Shown piece after piece: positions 10,327 to 19,879 of a stretch of DNA of 64,000 nt. The notes under the pieces are model-generated. The model ran no database searches and was not told the origin of the DNA. It saw only the letters and a list, made by a program, of their open reading frames with translations. The position numbers and the translations under genes are program-made. This stretch comes from Rheinheimera pacifica (lineage in GTDB: Bacteria > Pseudomonadota > Gammaproteobacteria > Enterobacterales > Alteromonadaceae), in contig NZ_JANUEM010000004.1 in NCBI RefSeq assembly GCF_024809855.1, positions 62,001 through 126,000 of the forward strand. The letters are read 5' to 3'. The stretch's first letter is position 1. The number at the start of each line of letters is the position of its first letter.

Positions 10327-10718
10327 AGTGCTTGCCCATCGATGCCCATTATCGAGCTCTTGTTGTCATTGTCGTTGTCATTGCTGTATAAACAGTCAAC
10401 ACCCAAAACCAATACACCCTTTTGCTCAAGCTGGATCAGTCCTGCCAGATCAGCAAAAAGTGCTTGCTGAGTGAACTGTTTAAAAACCGCAATAGTATAT
10501 ATTTCGCGACTCGGTATTACAATTTTTGTTTGGTTTTACTCGAAAAAATCCGTATTTGGAACATTACACATTTTACAGACTAGAGCAATAATACTAGAGT
10601 CGAATACTTATTAAGCAGAAACGCATTAAAATTGACTTTAAGGGGTCGTTTGCAGGTAGAATAGCGACCAATTTGCAAAATTCCTTTAACCCGATACTAC
10701 AACAACAGGAGAAATCCA
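10327..10718. other. Divergent sdhC-gltA control region
   Basis: 392 bases without a gene, containing the promoters of both TCA operons. Near the sdhC side the motif TTGTCATTG occurs twice (about 10363-10383). Near the gltA side is a promoter-like TTGACT/TAGAAT pair. The centre (10480-10620) is AT-rich. In enterobacteria the equivalent region is controlled by ArcA, CRP and small RNAs. I cannot point to a convincing ArcA or CRP site here by eye. Confidence 0.6.
10632..10662 (+). promoter_or_regulatory. Putative gltA promoter
   Basis: TTGACT at 10632-10637 and TAGAAT at 10657-10662 are separated by 19 bases, about 57 bases before the gltA ATG. The spacing is longer than the 17-base optimum, so this is a moderate sigma-70 candidate. 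A strong AGGAGA ribosome-binding site follows at 10707-10712. Confidence 0.5.
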
Positions 10719-12002
10719 ATGGCAGATAAAAAGGCCGTCGTGCAGGTCGATGGGAAATCGTTCGAGTTGCCAATATACTCTGGCACCGCCGGCACTGACG
10801 TAATTGATGTTCGCGCCTTGGGTCAGCATGGCTACTTCACTTTTGACCCGGGTTTTATGTCTACCGGCTCATGTGAATCCAAAATCACCTACATTGATGG
10901 CGACGAAGGCGTGCTGTTGCACCGTGGTTATCCTATTGAGCAGTTGGCCGAGCACTCAGATTACCTTGAACTGTGCTACCTGTTATTAGAAGGTGAATTA
11001 CCCCAGGCTGAGCAATACAACCAATTTAAAAACACTATTACGCGCCACACTATGGTGCATGAAAAAATCGCTTCGTTCTTCCAGGGTTTTCGTGTTGATG
11101 CCCACCCAATGGCGATGCTGTGTGGTGTAGTTGGCGCCCTGTCGTCTTTTTACCACTCCGACCTGGACATTAACGACCCTGAGCAGCGCAAACGCAGCGC
11201 ACACCGCTTAATTGCCAAGCTGCCAACCATTTCAGCTATGGCGTACAAATACACTGTTGGTCAACCGTTTGTGTACCCACGTAACGATTTGAGCTACTCA
11301 GAAAACTTCCTGCACATGATGTTCTCTGTACCGGCCGAAGATTACAAAGTCAGCCCTATCCTGGCTAAAGCCATGGATCGCATTTTTATGTTGCATGCTG
11401 ACCACGAGCAAAATGCTTCAACTTCTACTGTACGTTTAGCCGGTTCGTCAGGCGCTAACCCTTATGCCTGTATCGCTGCTGGTGTTGCTTCACTCTGGGG
11501 CCCGGCACATGGCGGTGCTAACGAAGCTTGTCTGAAAATGTTACAGCAAATTGGTTCAGTTGACCGTATCCCTGAGTTCGTAGCACGGGCAAAAGATAAA
11601 AACGACAGCTTCCGTTTAATGGGCTTTGGCCATCGCGTATACAAAAACTTTGACCCTCGTGCCAAGGTTATGCGCGATACCTGCCATGAAGTATTAAAAG
11701 AGCTGAACGTTAAAGATCCACTGTTAGACGTAGCAATGGAATTAGAGCGTATCGCGCTGTCAGACCCGTACTTTATTGAGAAAAAACTGTACCCGAACGT
11801 GGATTTCTACAGTGGCATTATCTTAAAAGCCATCGGCATCCCAACCAGCATGTTCACAGTGATTTTTGCTATGTCACGTACTGTCGGCTGGATTTCGCAC
11901 TGGGACGAAATGCTGGGCGAAAAAGGCCACAAAATCGGCCGTCCGCGCCAGTTATATACCGGCTACAACACCCGTGATTTTAAGCCGCTGAATAAGCGTT
12001 AA
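10719..12002 (+). CDS. gltA: Citrate synthase, type II
   Basis: 427 residues, as for the hexameric NADH-sensitive class. Visible motifs are the N-terminal small domain ([21 protein letters not shown]), the conserved HEQNAS segment, and [16 protein letters not shown] with the catalytic His and oxaloacetate-binding Arg. It condenses acetyl-CoA with oxaloacetate as the first step of the TCA cycle. It is divergent from sdhC, the same arrangement as in E. coli. AGGAGA lies 6 nt before the ATG, and a terminator follows the stop. Confidence 0.97.
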   Translation: MADKKAVVQVDGKSFELPIYSGTAGTDVIDVRALGQHGYFTFDPGFMSTGSCESKITYIDGDEGVLLHRGYPIEQLAEHSDYLELCYLLLEGELPQAEQYNQFKNTITRHTMVHEKIASFFQGFRVDAHPMAMLCGVVGALSSFYHSDLDINDPEQRKRSAHRLIAKLPTISAMAYKYTVGQPFVYPRNDLSYSENFLHMMFSVPAEDYKVSPILAKAMDRIFMLHADHEQNASTSTVRLAGSSGANPYACIAAGVASLWGPAHGGANEACLKMLQQIGSVDRIPEFVARAKDKNDSFRLMGFGHRVYKNFDPRAKVMRDTCHEVLKELNVKDPLLDVAMELERIALSDPYFIEKKLYPNVDFYSGIILKAIGIPTSMFTVIFAMSRTVGWISHWDEMLGEKGHKIGRPRQLYTGYNTRDFKPLNKR

Positions 12003-12016
12003 TCTCACTGGTTTGC

Positions 12017-12040
12017 AAAAGCGGCTTTGGCCGCTTTTTT
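12017..12040 (+). terminator. gltA terminator
   Basis: An AAAAGCGGC/GCCGCTTTT stem with a 4-nt loop and a run of six T residues, 15 bases after the gltA stop. Confidence 0.9.
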
Positions 12041-12115
12041 GTTGCCTGACATTTGCGCCAGGCTAAGAAAACAGGCAAAATCGCGCTATCTTAGCCAGTG
12101 GATCCCCCTGCCCTT

Positions 12116-13333
12116 ATGCCCGCTTTTGATGTTCAGCAGTTTCGCCAGCAATTTGCTTTTTTTCAGCAACAACCAGAATGGGTGTATCTGGATAATGCCG
12201 CCACTATGCATAAACCTCAGGCGGTCATAGATGCCATTACGCAGTTTTACCAGCACTATAACAGCAATGTCCATCGCGGTGCCCATCAGCTAAGCCAGCA
12301 GGCTACGATACTTTTTGAGCAGGCGCGCAGCACCGTAGCCAGTTACATTAATGCTCAGCATTTACATGAAATCATTTTTTGCAGTGGTGCGACAGCGGCA
12401 CTGAATCAAATTGCTTTTGGCTTAATGCATACGGTACTACAACCCGGCGACCGCATTTTACTTACGCAGTTGGAGCACCACGCCAACATTGTGCCCTGGC
12501 AACTGCATTGTCAGCGCCACGGCGTAATCATAGATGTAGTGCCGTTAACCGCCGAGCACCGCATAGACCTTGTTGCTTACGAACAACTGTTAGCACTTGG
12601 CCCTAAAGTGGTTAGCTTCAGTCATATTTCCAACGTTCTGGGCCATATTCAGCCGGTAGCAGAAATGGTTAGGCTGGCAAAAGCAGCGGGGGCTGTAACG
12701 GTAATAGATGGCGCTCAGGGCATAGTGTATCAGCAGCCGGATATGCAGCAGTTGGACTGCGATTTTTATGTTTTTTCCGGTCATAAGCTATACGGCCCTA
12801 CCGGCATTGGCGTGCTGTATGGAAAAACGGAACAACTTGAACATTTAACGCCCATTTTTGCCGGCGGCGAAATGATTGATAGTGTCAGTTTTATTAACAC
12901 CAGCTTTAACAAGTTGCCTTTCCGGCTGGAAGCCGGTACGCCAAATATCGCGGGCGCTATCGGGCTATCTGCCGCCATCGAATGGCTACAAAAATATAAC
13001 AATAAGCAAATAATACAGCATAAATCTCTGTTATTAAAAGAATTCTATAACGGTTTAACATTCATAAAAGGCATAGATATTTTATCTTCGCATGTGCATA
13101 ATGCCGGTATAGTGGCATTAAATGTTGACAGTGAGCACCCTGCTGACGTAGCTGAGTTACTTAACCAGCAGCAGATAGCAGTCCGGTCGGGGCAGCACTG
13201 TGCTATGCCATTATTTAGCTGCTTAGCGCGGCCAGGCGCCATAAGGTGTTCCTTTGCCGCTTATAATACGCTGGATGATGTGAACCGGTGTTTGCTCGCA
13301 TTGGAGCAAACCGTGGAGATTTTAACTGCATGA
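12116..13333 (+). CDS. csdA: Cysteine desulfurase CsdA (NifS/SufS class V)
   Basis: About 405 residues. It is a PLP-dependent aminotransferase-fold enzyme: VYLDNAATMHKP near the N-terminus, a THH-type motif (TQLEHHANIVPW), the PLP lysine in FSGHKLYGPTG, and the catalytic Cys in VRSGQHCAMPLF. It removes sulfur from cysteine as an enzyme-bound persulfide. The next gene, overlapping by ATGA, is csdE, and tcdA is nearby. The context therefore favours CsdA, which feeds the TcdA/ct6A pathway, over SufS, whose sufABCD partners are absent. The ATG at 12116 fits homologues; a GTG at 12098 is a possible longer start. Neither has a clear ribosome-binding site. Confidence 0.88.
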   Translation: MPAFDVQQFRQQFAFFQQQPEWVYLDNAATMHKPQAVIDAITQFYQHYNSNVHRGAHQLSQQATILFEQARSTVASYINAQHLHEIIFCSGATAALNQIAFGLMHTVLQPGDRILLTQLEHHANIVPWQLHCQRHGVIIDVVPLTAEHRIDLVAYEQLLALGPKVVSFSHISNVLGHIQPVAEMVRLAKAAGAVTVIDGAQGIVYQQPDMQQLDCDFYVFSGHKLYGPTGIGVLYGKTEQLEHLTPIFAGGEMIDSVSFINTSFNKLPFRLEAGTPNIAGAIGLSAAIEWLQKYNNKQIIQHKSLLLKEFYNGLTFIKGIDILSSHVHNAGIVALNVDSEHPADVAELLNQQQIAVRSGQHCAMPLFSCLARPGAIRCSFAAYNTLDDVNRCLLALEQTVEILTA

Positions 13334-13773
13334 CACTAGAACAACTATTAGCAGACACCAAACCTGTGTTGCTGGATATTCAGCAACGCAATTTAGCAGA
13401 AATAGAACAAGCCAGAGATTGGCAGGCAAAGTACCGGGTGCTGATGCAACTGGGTAAAAAACTGCCCGCTATTCCGGAAAAAATGAAGCAGCCGGAACTG
13501 CTGGTAAAAGGTTGTGAAAGCCGGGCCTGGCTGATGCATTACCACGACAAGGCCACAGATAAGCACTACTTTGTACTCGACAGCGAAGCGCGTATTGTAA
13601 AAGGCCTGATGGCCATTATGCTGTGTCTGGTTAATGGCATGACAACCACTGAACTCTGCCAGTTTGATTTATGCCATAAGTTTGACCAGCTAAACTTAAA
13701 ACCTTATTTAAGTCAGTCACGTGGCAATGGTTTAACGGCAATGGTCAGCCGGATAAAGCAATGCTGCAAATAA
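13330..13773 (+). CDS. csdE: CsdE sulfur acceptor protein (SufE family)
   Basis: 147 residues, matching E. coli CsdE. The SufE-fold signature and acceptor cysteine are in LLVKGCESRAWL (Cys62). It accepts sulfur from CsdA and enhances its desulfurase activity. In E. coli it interacts with CsdL (TcdA), which is encoded about 900 bases away here on the other strand. The ATG at 13330 overlaps the csdA stop as ATGA, which indicates translational coupling; the longer reading frame from 13288 is not needed. Confidence 0.9.
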   Translation: MTLEQLLADTKPVLLDIQQRNLAEIEQARDWQAKYRVLMQLGKKLPAIPEKMKQPELLVKGCESRAWLMHYHDKATDKHYFVLDSEARIVKGLMAIMLCLVNGMTTTELCQFDLCHKFDQLNLKPYLSQSRGNGLTAMVSRIKQCCK

Positions 13774-13870
13774 GCTTGTTCAGCTAAAATTCAGCTACTC
13801 CCGATAGACTACTGCGCCTGAATATATCAACTACAGGAAACCTGAACTGGTAAAGTCAGGTTACAGCAGT

Positions 13871-14716
13871 ATGGATAGTTATGCATTGCAACAGCATGTT
13901 GAAGAGCTTCTGTCCCGGCACAAAGCCCGTTCGTTCTCCACAGTGTGGCAAAATCAAAAGCTTTGGATTAAGCAACATGAAGCCAAAAGTGCCACATTTT
14001 TGCCTCTGCTCACCAGGCTACTGAAAAAACTGAGCAGTAACCCACTGTATTACCCATCTGCCGAACCAAAGCACTGTCTCAAACGTGAAGCCACCCGGTT
14101 GACCTTATTGAAGTCCAGAGGTGTACGGGTGCCTCAGGTGGTATTAAGTCATGACAACTATCTGGTATTAACTGATTTGGGGCCATCCGTTAAGTTTTTC
14201 CTGACGGATGCTAATATCAGTATGCTGGAAAAGCAGCATATTCTGATGGCTGCAGCCGCTGCTCTGGCACAGTTACATCAGCAAAATCGCTGGCATGGCC
14301 GCCCGGCGCTACGCGATATCTGCTGGGACGGTGAACACATTGGCTTTATTGATTTTGAAGAAGATCCGCACCAGCATCTGAGCATTGACCAGTGTATGGC
14401 ACGTGATGTGCTGATTTTTGTGCACGGCTTATACCGTTATTTACCCGCTAACGATCCGGCGATTTTGTTAACCATAAGCGAATATCAACGGCTGGCACCG
14501 GGGCGAGTCTGGCGTGAAGCCTTACAGATTGCAGAGAAAATGTGGTTGGCCTACCCATGCCTGCTAACGTTACGGACAGTATTGGGTAAAGATGGCCGGC
14601 AGGCTTTTCTGGCACTGAGACAATTACGCCGCTTCAATAGCCCGCGCCGCTCACCTTTATCACTAATATTACTGTCTGTCGTTATGGCCTTTATGCTTGC
14701 CGATCAGTTTGACTAA
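13871..14716 (+). CDS. Small protein-kinase-fold (KdkA/WaaP/Bud32-like) protein of unknown substrate
   Basis: 281 residues. A kinase-like fold is suggested by an HCLKREATRLTLL segment (possible alpha-C glutamate), the hinge-like NYLVLTDLG, a catalytic-loop-like HGRPALRDICWD, and IDFEED in place of DFG. The His-Gly of the loop is followed by Arg rather than Asp, so the loop is not canonical and catalysis is uncertain. The C-terminus ends in a short hydrophobic stretch (LILLSVVMAFML) that may touch the membrane. It lies between csdE and the opposing tcdA, whose 3' end it overlaps by 48 bases. It could be an LPS-core or small-molecule kinase, or a partner in tRNA modification. The function is not known to me. 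Confidence 0.6.
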   Translation: MDSYALQQHVEELLSRHKARSFSTVWQNQKLWIKQHEAKSATFLPLLTRLLKKLSSNPLYYPSAEPKHCLKREATRLTLLKSRGVRVPQVVLSHDNYLVLTDLGPSVKFFLTDANISMLEKQHILMAAAAALAQLHQQNRWHGRPALRDICWDGEHIGFIDFEEDPHQHLSIDQCMARDVLIFVHGLYRYLPANDPAILLTISEYQRLAPGRVWREALQIAEKMWLAYPCLLTLRTVLGKDGRQAFLALRQLRRFNSPRRSPLSLILLSVVMAFMLADQFD

Positions 14717-15487
14717 CACCTTTGCTACCGCAGCCAGCCCAAAGCTGGCTGTTACCACGGTAACTGCGCCAAAACCGCCGCTGCAGTCCAGCCGCATGCT
14801 AGTTCCTTCACCGTCGGTGGTCGTCTGAGGCGTTTTTTGCTGGCAAACACTGCCATCAGGCTGCGGATATACCAGTTGTTCAGTTGAGTAAACACATTCA
14901 ATGCCAAAGCGGCGTTTGGGATTACGGCTGTAGTTATAATCACGCCGCAAAGTATTGCGTACTTTGGCTAACAAGGGGTCATTAATTGTCTGGCTTAGAT
15001 CAGCAATCTGGATTTGTGTCGGATCTGTTTGTCCGCCTGCTCCACCTGTACTTATTATCTTGATCTTATTACGCTTACAATGCGCCAGCAGCGCCACTTT
15101 GGCTTTAATTGAGTCAATGGCATCAACCACATAATCCATATCATTGCGGATAAGTTCATGCAGGTTGTCGGTCGTCACAAAATCTTCGATCTGGTGTACA
15201 ACACATTGCGGGTTAATGGCTTTAATACGCTGTGCCATCACTGCTACTTTGTCCTGGCCTACGGTATCGCTCAGGGCATGTAATTGGCGGTTAATATTAC
15301 TAATACAGACATCATCCAGATCAATCAGAGTAATTTCACCTATACCGGAACGTGCCAACGCTTCAGCAGCCCAGCTGCCCACGCCGCCAATACCCACAAC
15401 ACAAACATGCGAGTTGCGAAAAGTCTCCAGCGCAGCCACACCATATAACCGGGCAATACCGGCAAAACGTAATTGATAATCGGACAT
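14669..15487 (-). CDS. tcdA: tRNA threonylcarbamoyladenosine dehydratase TcdA (CsdL)
   Basis: 272 residues of the ThiF/MoeB/UBA E1-like family. The ATP-binding motif VVGIGGVGSWAAEALARSG sits at residues 30-48, followed by LIDLDDVCISNINRQ and a C-terminal SMRLDCSGGFGAVTVV segment. It adenylates and dehydrates t6A37 of ANN-decoding tRNAs to the cyclic ct6A. In E. coli it works with CsdA and CsdE, both encoded just upstream on the opposite strand. It starts two bases after the stop of the RluA-type gene, so it is probably the last gene of the comEC-msbA-kdsB run. Its 3' end overlaps the convergent kinase-like gene. Confidence 0.93.
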   Translation of the reverse strand: MSDYQLRFAGIARLYGVAALETFRNSHVCVVGIGGVGSWAAEALARSGIGEITLIDLDDVCISNINRQLHALSDTVGQDKVAVMAQRIKAINPQCVVHQIEDFVTTDNLHELIRNDMDYVVDAIDSIKAKVALLAHCKRNKIKIISTGGAGGQTDPTQIQIADLSQTINDPLLAKVRNTLRRDYNYSRNPKRRFGIECVYSTEQLVYPQPDGSVCQQKTPQTTTDGEGTSMRLDCSGGFGAVTVVTASFGLAAVAKVLVKLIGKHKGHNDRQ

Positions 15488-15489
15488 CG

Positions 15490-16194
15490 TTATTTGCTAA
15501 CCTGTGTAGGTAAAGTGTAGTGTGGCCAGCTCAGTTGCCAGGGCAGTGCCCAGTTTGACAACGCCCCGCTTTGGCCAAGTTGCTGATATAAAGCGCCTTC
15601 TGTTGGCGCCTGTACATACTGGTATTCGGTATTATGTAAACGAAAACGCAGCGCATAAGCATGCAGATACACCCGATCTGCCACAGCGCCCTGATACAAT
15701 GCATCGCCGGCAATAGCCGCACCAACACTTTTCAGTGCAACTCTGATTTGATGCGTTTTACCGCTGTAGGGCTTCACCAGAAATGCCCGAAACGGCAGGT
15801 TTTCAAAACCCTGACTCATAAAATAGGTTACTGCGGGGTTTTGCTGGCTGTTAAGCAATTTCCAGGCGCCACGCCGTGCTGATGTCATATCACCTTTCAC
15901 CCAGCCCTGCTTTTTTGCCGGTTTGGCCAGGCTTAGCGCCAGATAATATTTCTCTACCTGATGCGTACTAAACAGCTGTGTTAACTGTGCGGCTATATCA
16001 CTGCTGCGGGCCAGTACAATTAAGCCTGAGGTCACTTTATCCAGCCGGTGTACCGGGTACAGTTTATAGCCCAGTTGCTGCTGCGCTAAAACCACTAAGC
16101 CCGGGCCATCGTCTGAATGAAAACTAATACCGGCGGCTTTATTCAGCAGCACGAAATCTGCAGTTTCAGCTATCAGGGTAAATGCCGGGGTCAT
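15490..16194 (-). CDS. RluA-family pseudouridine synthase (Rlu/TIGR01621-like)
   Basis: 234 residues. The RluA catalytic motif HRLDKVTSGLIVLA (catalytic Asp) follows an N-terminal VLLNKAAGISFHSDD segment, and GKTHQIRVALKSVGAAIAGD is the family's second conserved block. There is no S4 domain, so it is a short, catalytic-domain-only enzyme. It should isomerise uridine to pseudouridine in rRNA or tRNA; the exact target cannot be read from the sequence. Start and stop codons overlap those of its neighbours (TAATG with kdsB), which indicates tight co-translation. Confidence 0.85.
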   Translation of the reverse strand: MTPAFTLIAETADFVLLNKAAGISFHSDDGPGLVVLAQQQLGYKLYPVHRLDKVTSGLIVLARSSDIAAQLTQLFSTHQVEKYYLALSLAKPAKKQGWVKGDMTSARRGAWKLLNSQQNPAVTYFMSQGFENLPFRAFLVKPYSGKTHQIRVALKSVGAAIAGDALYQGAVADRVYLHAYALRFRLHNTEYQYVQAPTEGALYQQLGQSGALSNWALPWQLSWPHYTLPTQVSK

Positions 16195-16946
16195 TAGTTA
16201 AGGCTGGCGGCATAAATACGGGCATGCTCCAGATCAGCAGGTGTATCTACCCCCATCGCCGGTGTTTGCAGCGCGGTATCAACATGAATTGATTCACCAT
16301 GCCATAGTACGCGCAGTTGCTCCAGGTTTTCAATCTGCTCCAGCGCCGAAGCAGGCCAGTCGATGTAGCGCTGGATAAACGCCGCCCGGTAAGCATAAAT
16401 GCCAATATGACGGCGATAATGACTGGCTAACTCAGCCTGAAAAGTACCATCGCGGTCAAACGGAATAACACTGCGGCTAAAATACAGGGCATAGCCGTGT
16501 TTATCACTAACCACTTTAACAATATTCGGGTTGGCAATTTCAGCCGCATCCATCAGCGGTACCGCTAATGTTGCCATCTGTGCTTTTTGCTGAGCAGCCA
16601 GATTCTGCGCAACCTGGCGAATAATCAACGGCGGAATAAAAGGCTCATCGCCCTGCACATTTACCACTACCGTATCCGCAGCAAGCTGTAACTTGCTAAC
16701 CACTTCAGCCAGCCGTTCAGTGCCGGACTGATGATCTGCACGGGTCATACAAACTTCGCCGCCAAAGCGTGCTACCTCAGCAGCTACCCGGCCGTCATCG
16801 GTTGCAACCACAACACGCTGGGCACCACTTTGCAGCGCCTGCTGATAAACCCGTTCTATCATCGTTTTACCGGCGATATCAGCCAGCGGCTTGCCCGGCA
16901 AACGGCTGCTGGCGTAACGCGCCGGAATAACCACTATGAACGCCAT
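16194..16946 (-). CDS. kdsB: 3-deoxy-manno-octulosonate (KDO) cytidylyltransferase
   Basis: 250 residues. The nucleotidyltransferase signature [17 protein letters not shown] lies at residues 5-21, followed by [10 protein letters not shown] and [13 protein letters not shown]. It activates KDO as CMP-KDO for the LPS inner core in the cytoplasm. It overlaps the Trm112-like gene upstream by 13 bases, and msbA, lpxK and the zinc-ribbon gene precede it. This is the common gammaproteobacterial lipid A/KDO cluster. Confidence 0.96.
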   Translation of the reverse strand: MAFIVVIPARYASSRLPGKPLADIAGKTMIERVYQQALQSGAQRVVVATDDGRVAAEVARFGGEVCMTRADHQSGTERLAEVVSKLQLAADTVVVNVQGDEPFIPPLIIRQVAQNLAAQQKAQMATLAVPLMDAAEIANPNIVKVVSDKHGYALYFSRSVIPFDRDGTFQAELASHYRRHIGIYAYRAAFIQRYIDWPASALEQIENLEQLRVLWHGESIHVDTALQTPAMGVDTPADLEHARIYAASLN

Positions 16947-17131
16947 TGTTCAGCCTCTTCCAGTGTCAGCTCACGGGCTTCATCGGCCAGCAACACCGGT
17001 ATATTATCACGCACCGGATAAGCCAAACGGTCAAAGGTACATATCAGCTGCTCTGAAGCCTGATCATATTTTAGTTTGCCTTTACATAACGGACAGGCCA
17101 GAATCTCGGTTAATGCGACTTTAAGTGCCAT
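16934..17131 (-). CDS. Trm112/YcaR-family zinc-ribbon protein
   Basis: 65 residues. The protein has [11 protein letters not shown], a CxxC pair, and [18 protein letters not shown], the Trm112-like fold signature. Only one further Cys is obvious, so zinc binding may be incomplete, as in many bacterial members. It overlaps lpxK (10 bases) and kdsB (13 bases), the same place as E. coli ycaR. The role is not established; related proteins act as small methyltransferase partners. Confidence 0.9.
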   Translation of the reverse strand: MALKVALTEILACPLCKGKLKYDQASEQLICTFDRLAYPVRDNIPVLLADEARELTLEEAEQWRS

Positions 17132-18098
17132 AACTGCTCCGCAAATTAGTCAAAATGGTATTTAGTTTTTGTTGTAATGGGCTATCCAGCACCGCATCTA
17201 CCCCAAGGCTGAACCAGTCAGCACGGGCAAAAGCGCGGCATTTCACTGCATCTTTTTCTGTCATCAGCACCGGGCCGTGAATACCAGCAAAATCTGCCGC
17301 GCTGAACTTATGATGATCAGCAAAATAGTGCCGTGCAGTTACTGTAAAACCAGCTGCCAGCGCCGTACGCTCAAAGCGCTGCGGGTTACCGATCCCGGCT
17401 ACCAGGGTTACCGGGCCAGGCGTTAACCTTGCTTCGCTACACAGCGCTTTTGCTGTGGCGGCCTTTAGCTGCATCACGCCGTCTGCCTGTGCATAAGGTT
17501 GGCTGTTTGCTACCACCAAATCAACCTGCTTTAAACGCCAGGCGCCCTCACGCAGCGGGCCGGCGGGTAACAACTGGCCATTGCCTAGGCCCCGGCTGCC
17601 GTCAATCAGCACAATTTCCACATCACGTGCCAAACGATAATGCTGTAAGCCATCATCGCTGACAATAATATTGCAGTGGGTGTGCTGCAGCAAAAAATGC
17701 GCTGCCGCTACGCGATCCGGGCATACCACTACCGGGCAACCACTACGCTGTGCCAGCAGTAACGGCTCATCGCCGACCTCGGCTGACGTTGCCACTTCAG
17801 GCCGCACCAGTATAGGGGCTTTAATATCAGCGCCATAACCCCGGCTGACAATGCCCGGCTTCCAGCCTTGTTTACGTAGCGTATCGCATAGCAATAATGT
17901 AAAAGGCGTTTTACCGGTTCCGCCAATACTGATATTGCCTACCACAATAACCGGCGCTTTAACTTTTAGCTGCGGCGTTATACCTGAGCGAAACAGCATA
18001 CGGCGTAATGCAGTGACAACGCCATACAGCCAGGCTAGAGGCAATAACAACCAGTAAGCTTTATGGCCCTGATACCAAAGCCGCGTAGTAAAACTCAC
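17121..18098 (-). CDS. lpxK: Tetraacyldisaccharide 4'-kinase LpxK
   Basis: 325 residues. An N-terminal membrane helix ([19 protein letters not shown]) precedes a P-loop [13 protein letters not shown], and [22 protein letters not shown] is the LpxK signature. It phosphorylates the 4' position of the lipid A precursor at the inner membrane. The start is GTG at 18098, overlapping the msbA stop as GTGA. It is followed by the zinc-ribbon gene and kdsB with overlaps, so all are co-translated. Confidence 0.95.
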   Translation of the reverse strand: MSFTTRLWYQGHKAYWLLLPLAWLYGVVTALRRMLFRSGITPQLKVKAPVIVVGNISIGGTGKTPFTLLLCDTLRKQGWKPGIVSRGYGADIKAPILVRPEVATSAEVGDEPLLLAQRSGCPVVVCPDRVAAAHFLLQHTHCNIIVSDDGLQHYRLARDVEIVLIDGSRGLGNGQLLPAGPLREGAWRLKQVDLVVANSQPYAQADGVMQLKAATAKALCSEARLTPGPVTLVAGIGNPQRFERTALAAGFTVTARHYFADHHKFSAADFAGIHGPVLMTEKDAVKCRAFARADWFSLGVDAVLDSPLQQKLNTILTNLRSSYGT

Positions 18099-19864
18099 TG
18101 CTGCTCGCCAAACTGTAGCTTATACAGCTGTGCATAAGCGCCGTTTTGTGCCAGCAAAGTATGATGATCGCCCTGCTCTACAATACGGCCCTGGTCCATC
18201 ACGATAATGATGTCAGCGTTTTCAATGGTGGATAACCGGTGCGCAATAACGATGCTGGTACGGCCTTTTAACAGCTCATTAAGTGCTGACTGAATTTTAC
18301 GTTCAGATTCTGTATCCAGCGCTGAAGTAGCTTCATCCAGAATTAAAATCGGTGCCTGGCGCAACAGTGCTCTGGCGATGGCAATACGCTGGCGTTGTCC
18401 GCCGGATAAACTGACACCATTTTCGCCGACAATGGTATTAAGGCCGTCGGGTAACTTAGTAGCAAACTCCAGCACATGGGCTTTTTCGGCAACATCCAGT
18501 AAGTGCGCCTCACTAACCGGCTGCGTCATGCCGTAACAAATATTATTGGCAATGCTTTCATTAAACAGAGTCACGTGCTGGGATACTACCGCAATCTGGG
18601 CCCGTAACGATGCCAGTTTATACTGCCGGATATCCTGGCCATCAAGCAGGATTTGCCCATGCTCAGCCTGATAAAAACGCGGCAATAAACTGGAAATAGT
18701 TGTTTTACCACTGCCGGAGCGCCCTACCAGTGCTACCGTTTGCCCCGGATGAACCACAAAGCTGATGTGATCCAGCACTTGTTGCTGATGGCCGGGATAC
18801 TGAAAACTTACCTGCTCAAAGCGGATTTCGCCTTTAACCTGTGTCAGCTCCTGCGTGCCGCTATCCTGCTCAGGTAGCTGGTCCAGTATACTGAATATAC
18901 TGGCAGCAGCTGCAATACCGCGCTGAAAGTCGCTGTTCACTGTGGTCAGTTGTTTTAGTGGTTTAAGTAATACCACCATAGAGGTGACAATCGCAGAAAA
19001 GCTGCCGGCACTTAATTGGCTGAGCATCTCGGGAGAGCTGGACATATAAATGACAAAAGCGAGCGCAAAAGAAGCAATTAACTGGATTATACCCGAACTG
19101 ATAGCCTGGGCCGAGTCCATCTTAATACCCTGGGTACGGGTATTATTATTAACATCTGCAAAACGTTTGTCCTCCAGCTCCTGCCCGCCAAAAGACAAAA
19201 TAACCTTGTGGCCATTCAGCATTTGCTCTGATGATGTGGTTACCCCCCCCATTGCATGCTGAATATGTTTACTTAACTGGCGAAAACGTTTTGAGACAAA
19301 ACGGACAATGACAGCGATCAGAGGAGCAACCAGAAAGAAAATCAATGACAACTGCCAGCTGTGGTAAAACATTACAGCGATAAGACCAATGATAAAAGCG
19401 CCTTCACGCACCAGTACGATCAAGGCTTTAGTCAGAGATTGTTTAACCTGCTCAGCATCGTAGGTGATTTTCGAAATCAGCTCACCGGTAGAATGCTTGT
19501 CATGAAAGCTAACCGGTAACCGCATGATATGGCTGAACAAATGCTGACGAATATCTTTTACGATATGCCCACCTACCCAACTGATGCAGTAAGTGGCAAT
19601 AAAATGGCAGGTGCCGCGCAGAATAAACATCAGGATCACCACTAAAGGCGCGTATTTAAGAAACTCGGTGTCTTTATCCTGAATACCATGGTCAATAAAC
19701 GGCTGGATCAATGAAATAAAAGTAGCATCCACCAGAGCATAACCAATCATGCCCAATATCGCTGCGATAAATCCGGCCCGGTAAGGTTTGGCGTAGCGCA
19801 GTAAACGCTTATAAATAACGACGGGATCTGTAATATTTTCTACCAAAATAAAGCCCTGCTTCAT
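18095..19864 (-). CDS. msbA: Lipid A/phospholipid flippase MsbA
   Basis: 589 residues, a homodimeric half-size ABC exporter. Six membrane helices fill about residues 25-320. The nucleotide-binding domain has Walker A ALVGRSGSGKTTI, signature LSGGQRQRIAIARALL, Walker B ILILDEATSALD and the switch His in VIAHRLST. It flips core-LPS across the inner membrane. A run of eight G on the coding strand (19243-19250) lies in the membrane domain. It starts 15 bases after comEC, and no strong ribosome-binding site is visible before the ATG. Confidence 0.95.
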   Translation of the reverse strand: MKQGFILVENITDPVVIYKRLLRYAKPYRAGFIAAILGMIGYALVDATFISLIQPFIDHGIQDKDTEFLKYAPLVVILMFILRGTCHFIATYCISWVGGHIVKDIRQHLFSHIMRLPVSFHDKHSTGELISKITYDAEQVKQSLTKALIVLVREGAFIIGLIAVMFYHSWQLSLIFFLVAPLIAVIVRFVSKRFRQLSKHIQHAMGGVTTSSEQMLNGHKVILSFGGQELEDKRFADVNNNTRTQGIKMDSAQAISSGIIQLIASFALAFVIYMSSSPEMLSQLSAGSFSAIVTSMVVLLKPLKQLTTVNSDFQRGIAAAASIFSILDQLPEQDSGTQELTQVKGEIRFEQVSFQYPGHQQQVLDHISFVVHPGQTVALVGRSGSGKTTISSLLPRFYQAEHGQILLDGQDIRQYKLASLRAQIAVVSQHVTLFNESIANNICYGMTQPVSEAHLLDVAEKAHVLEFATKLPDGLNTIVGENGVSLSGGQRQRIAIARALLRQAPILILDEATSALDTESERKIQSALNELLKGRTSIVIAHRLSTIENADIIIVMDQGRIVEQGDHHTLLAQNGAYAQLYKLQFGEQQ

Positions 19865-19879
19865 AAATCAGCCGCTATT

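Noticed and set aside
10327-10718. ArcA or CRP sites between sdhC and gltA
   Set aside because: They are expected by analogy with E. coli, but no half-site pair is good enough by eye to call.
13801-13870. Short repeat CCTGA...TCAGG upstream of the kinase-like gene as an operator
   Set aside because: Only about 6 bp per arm and no conserved context; likely chance.
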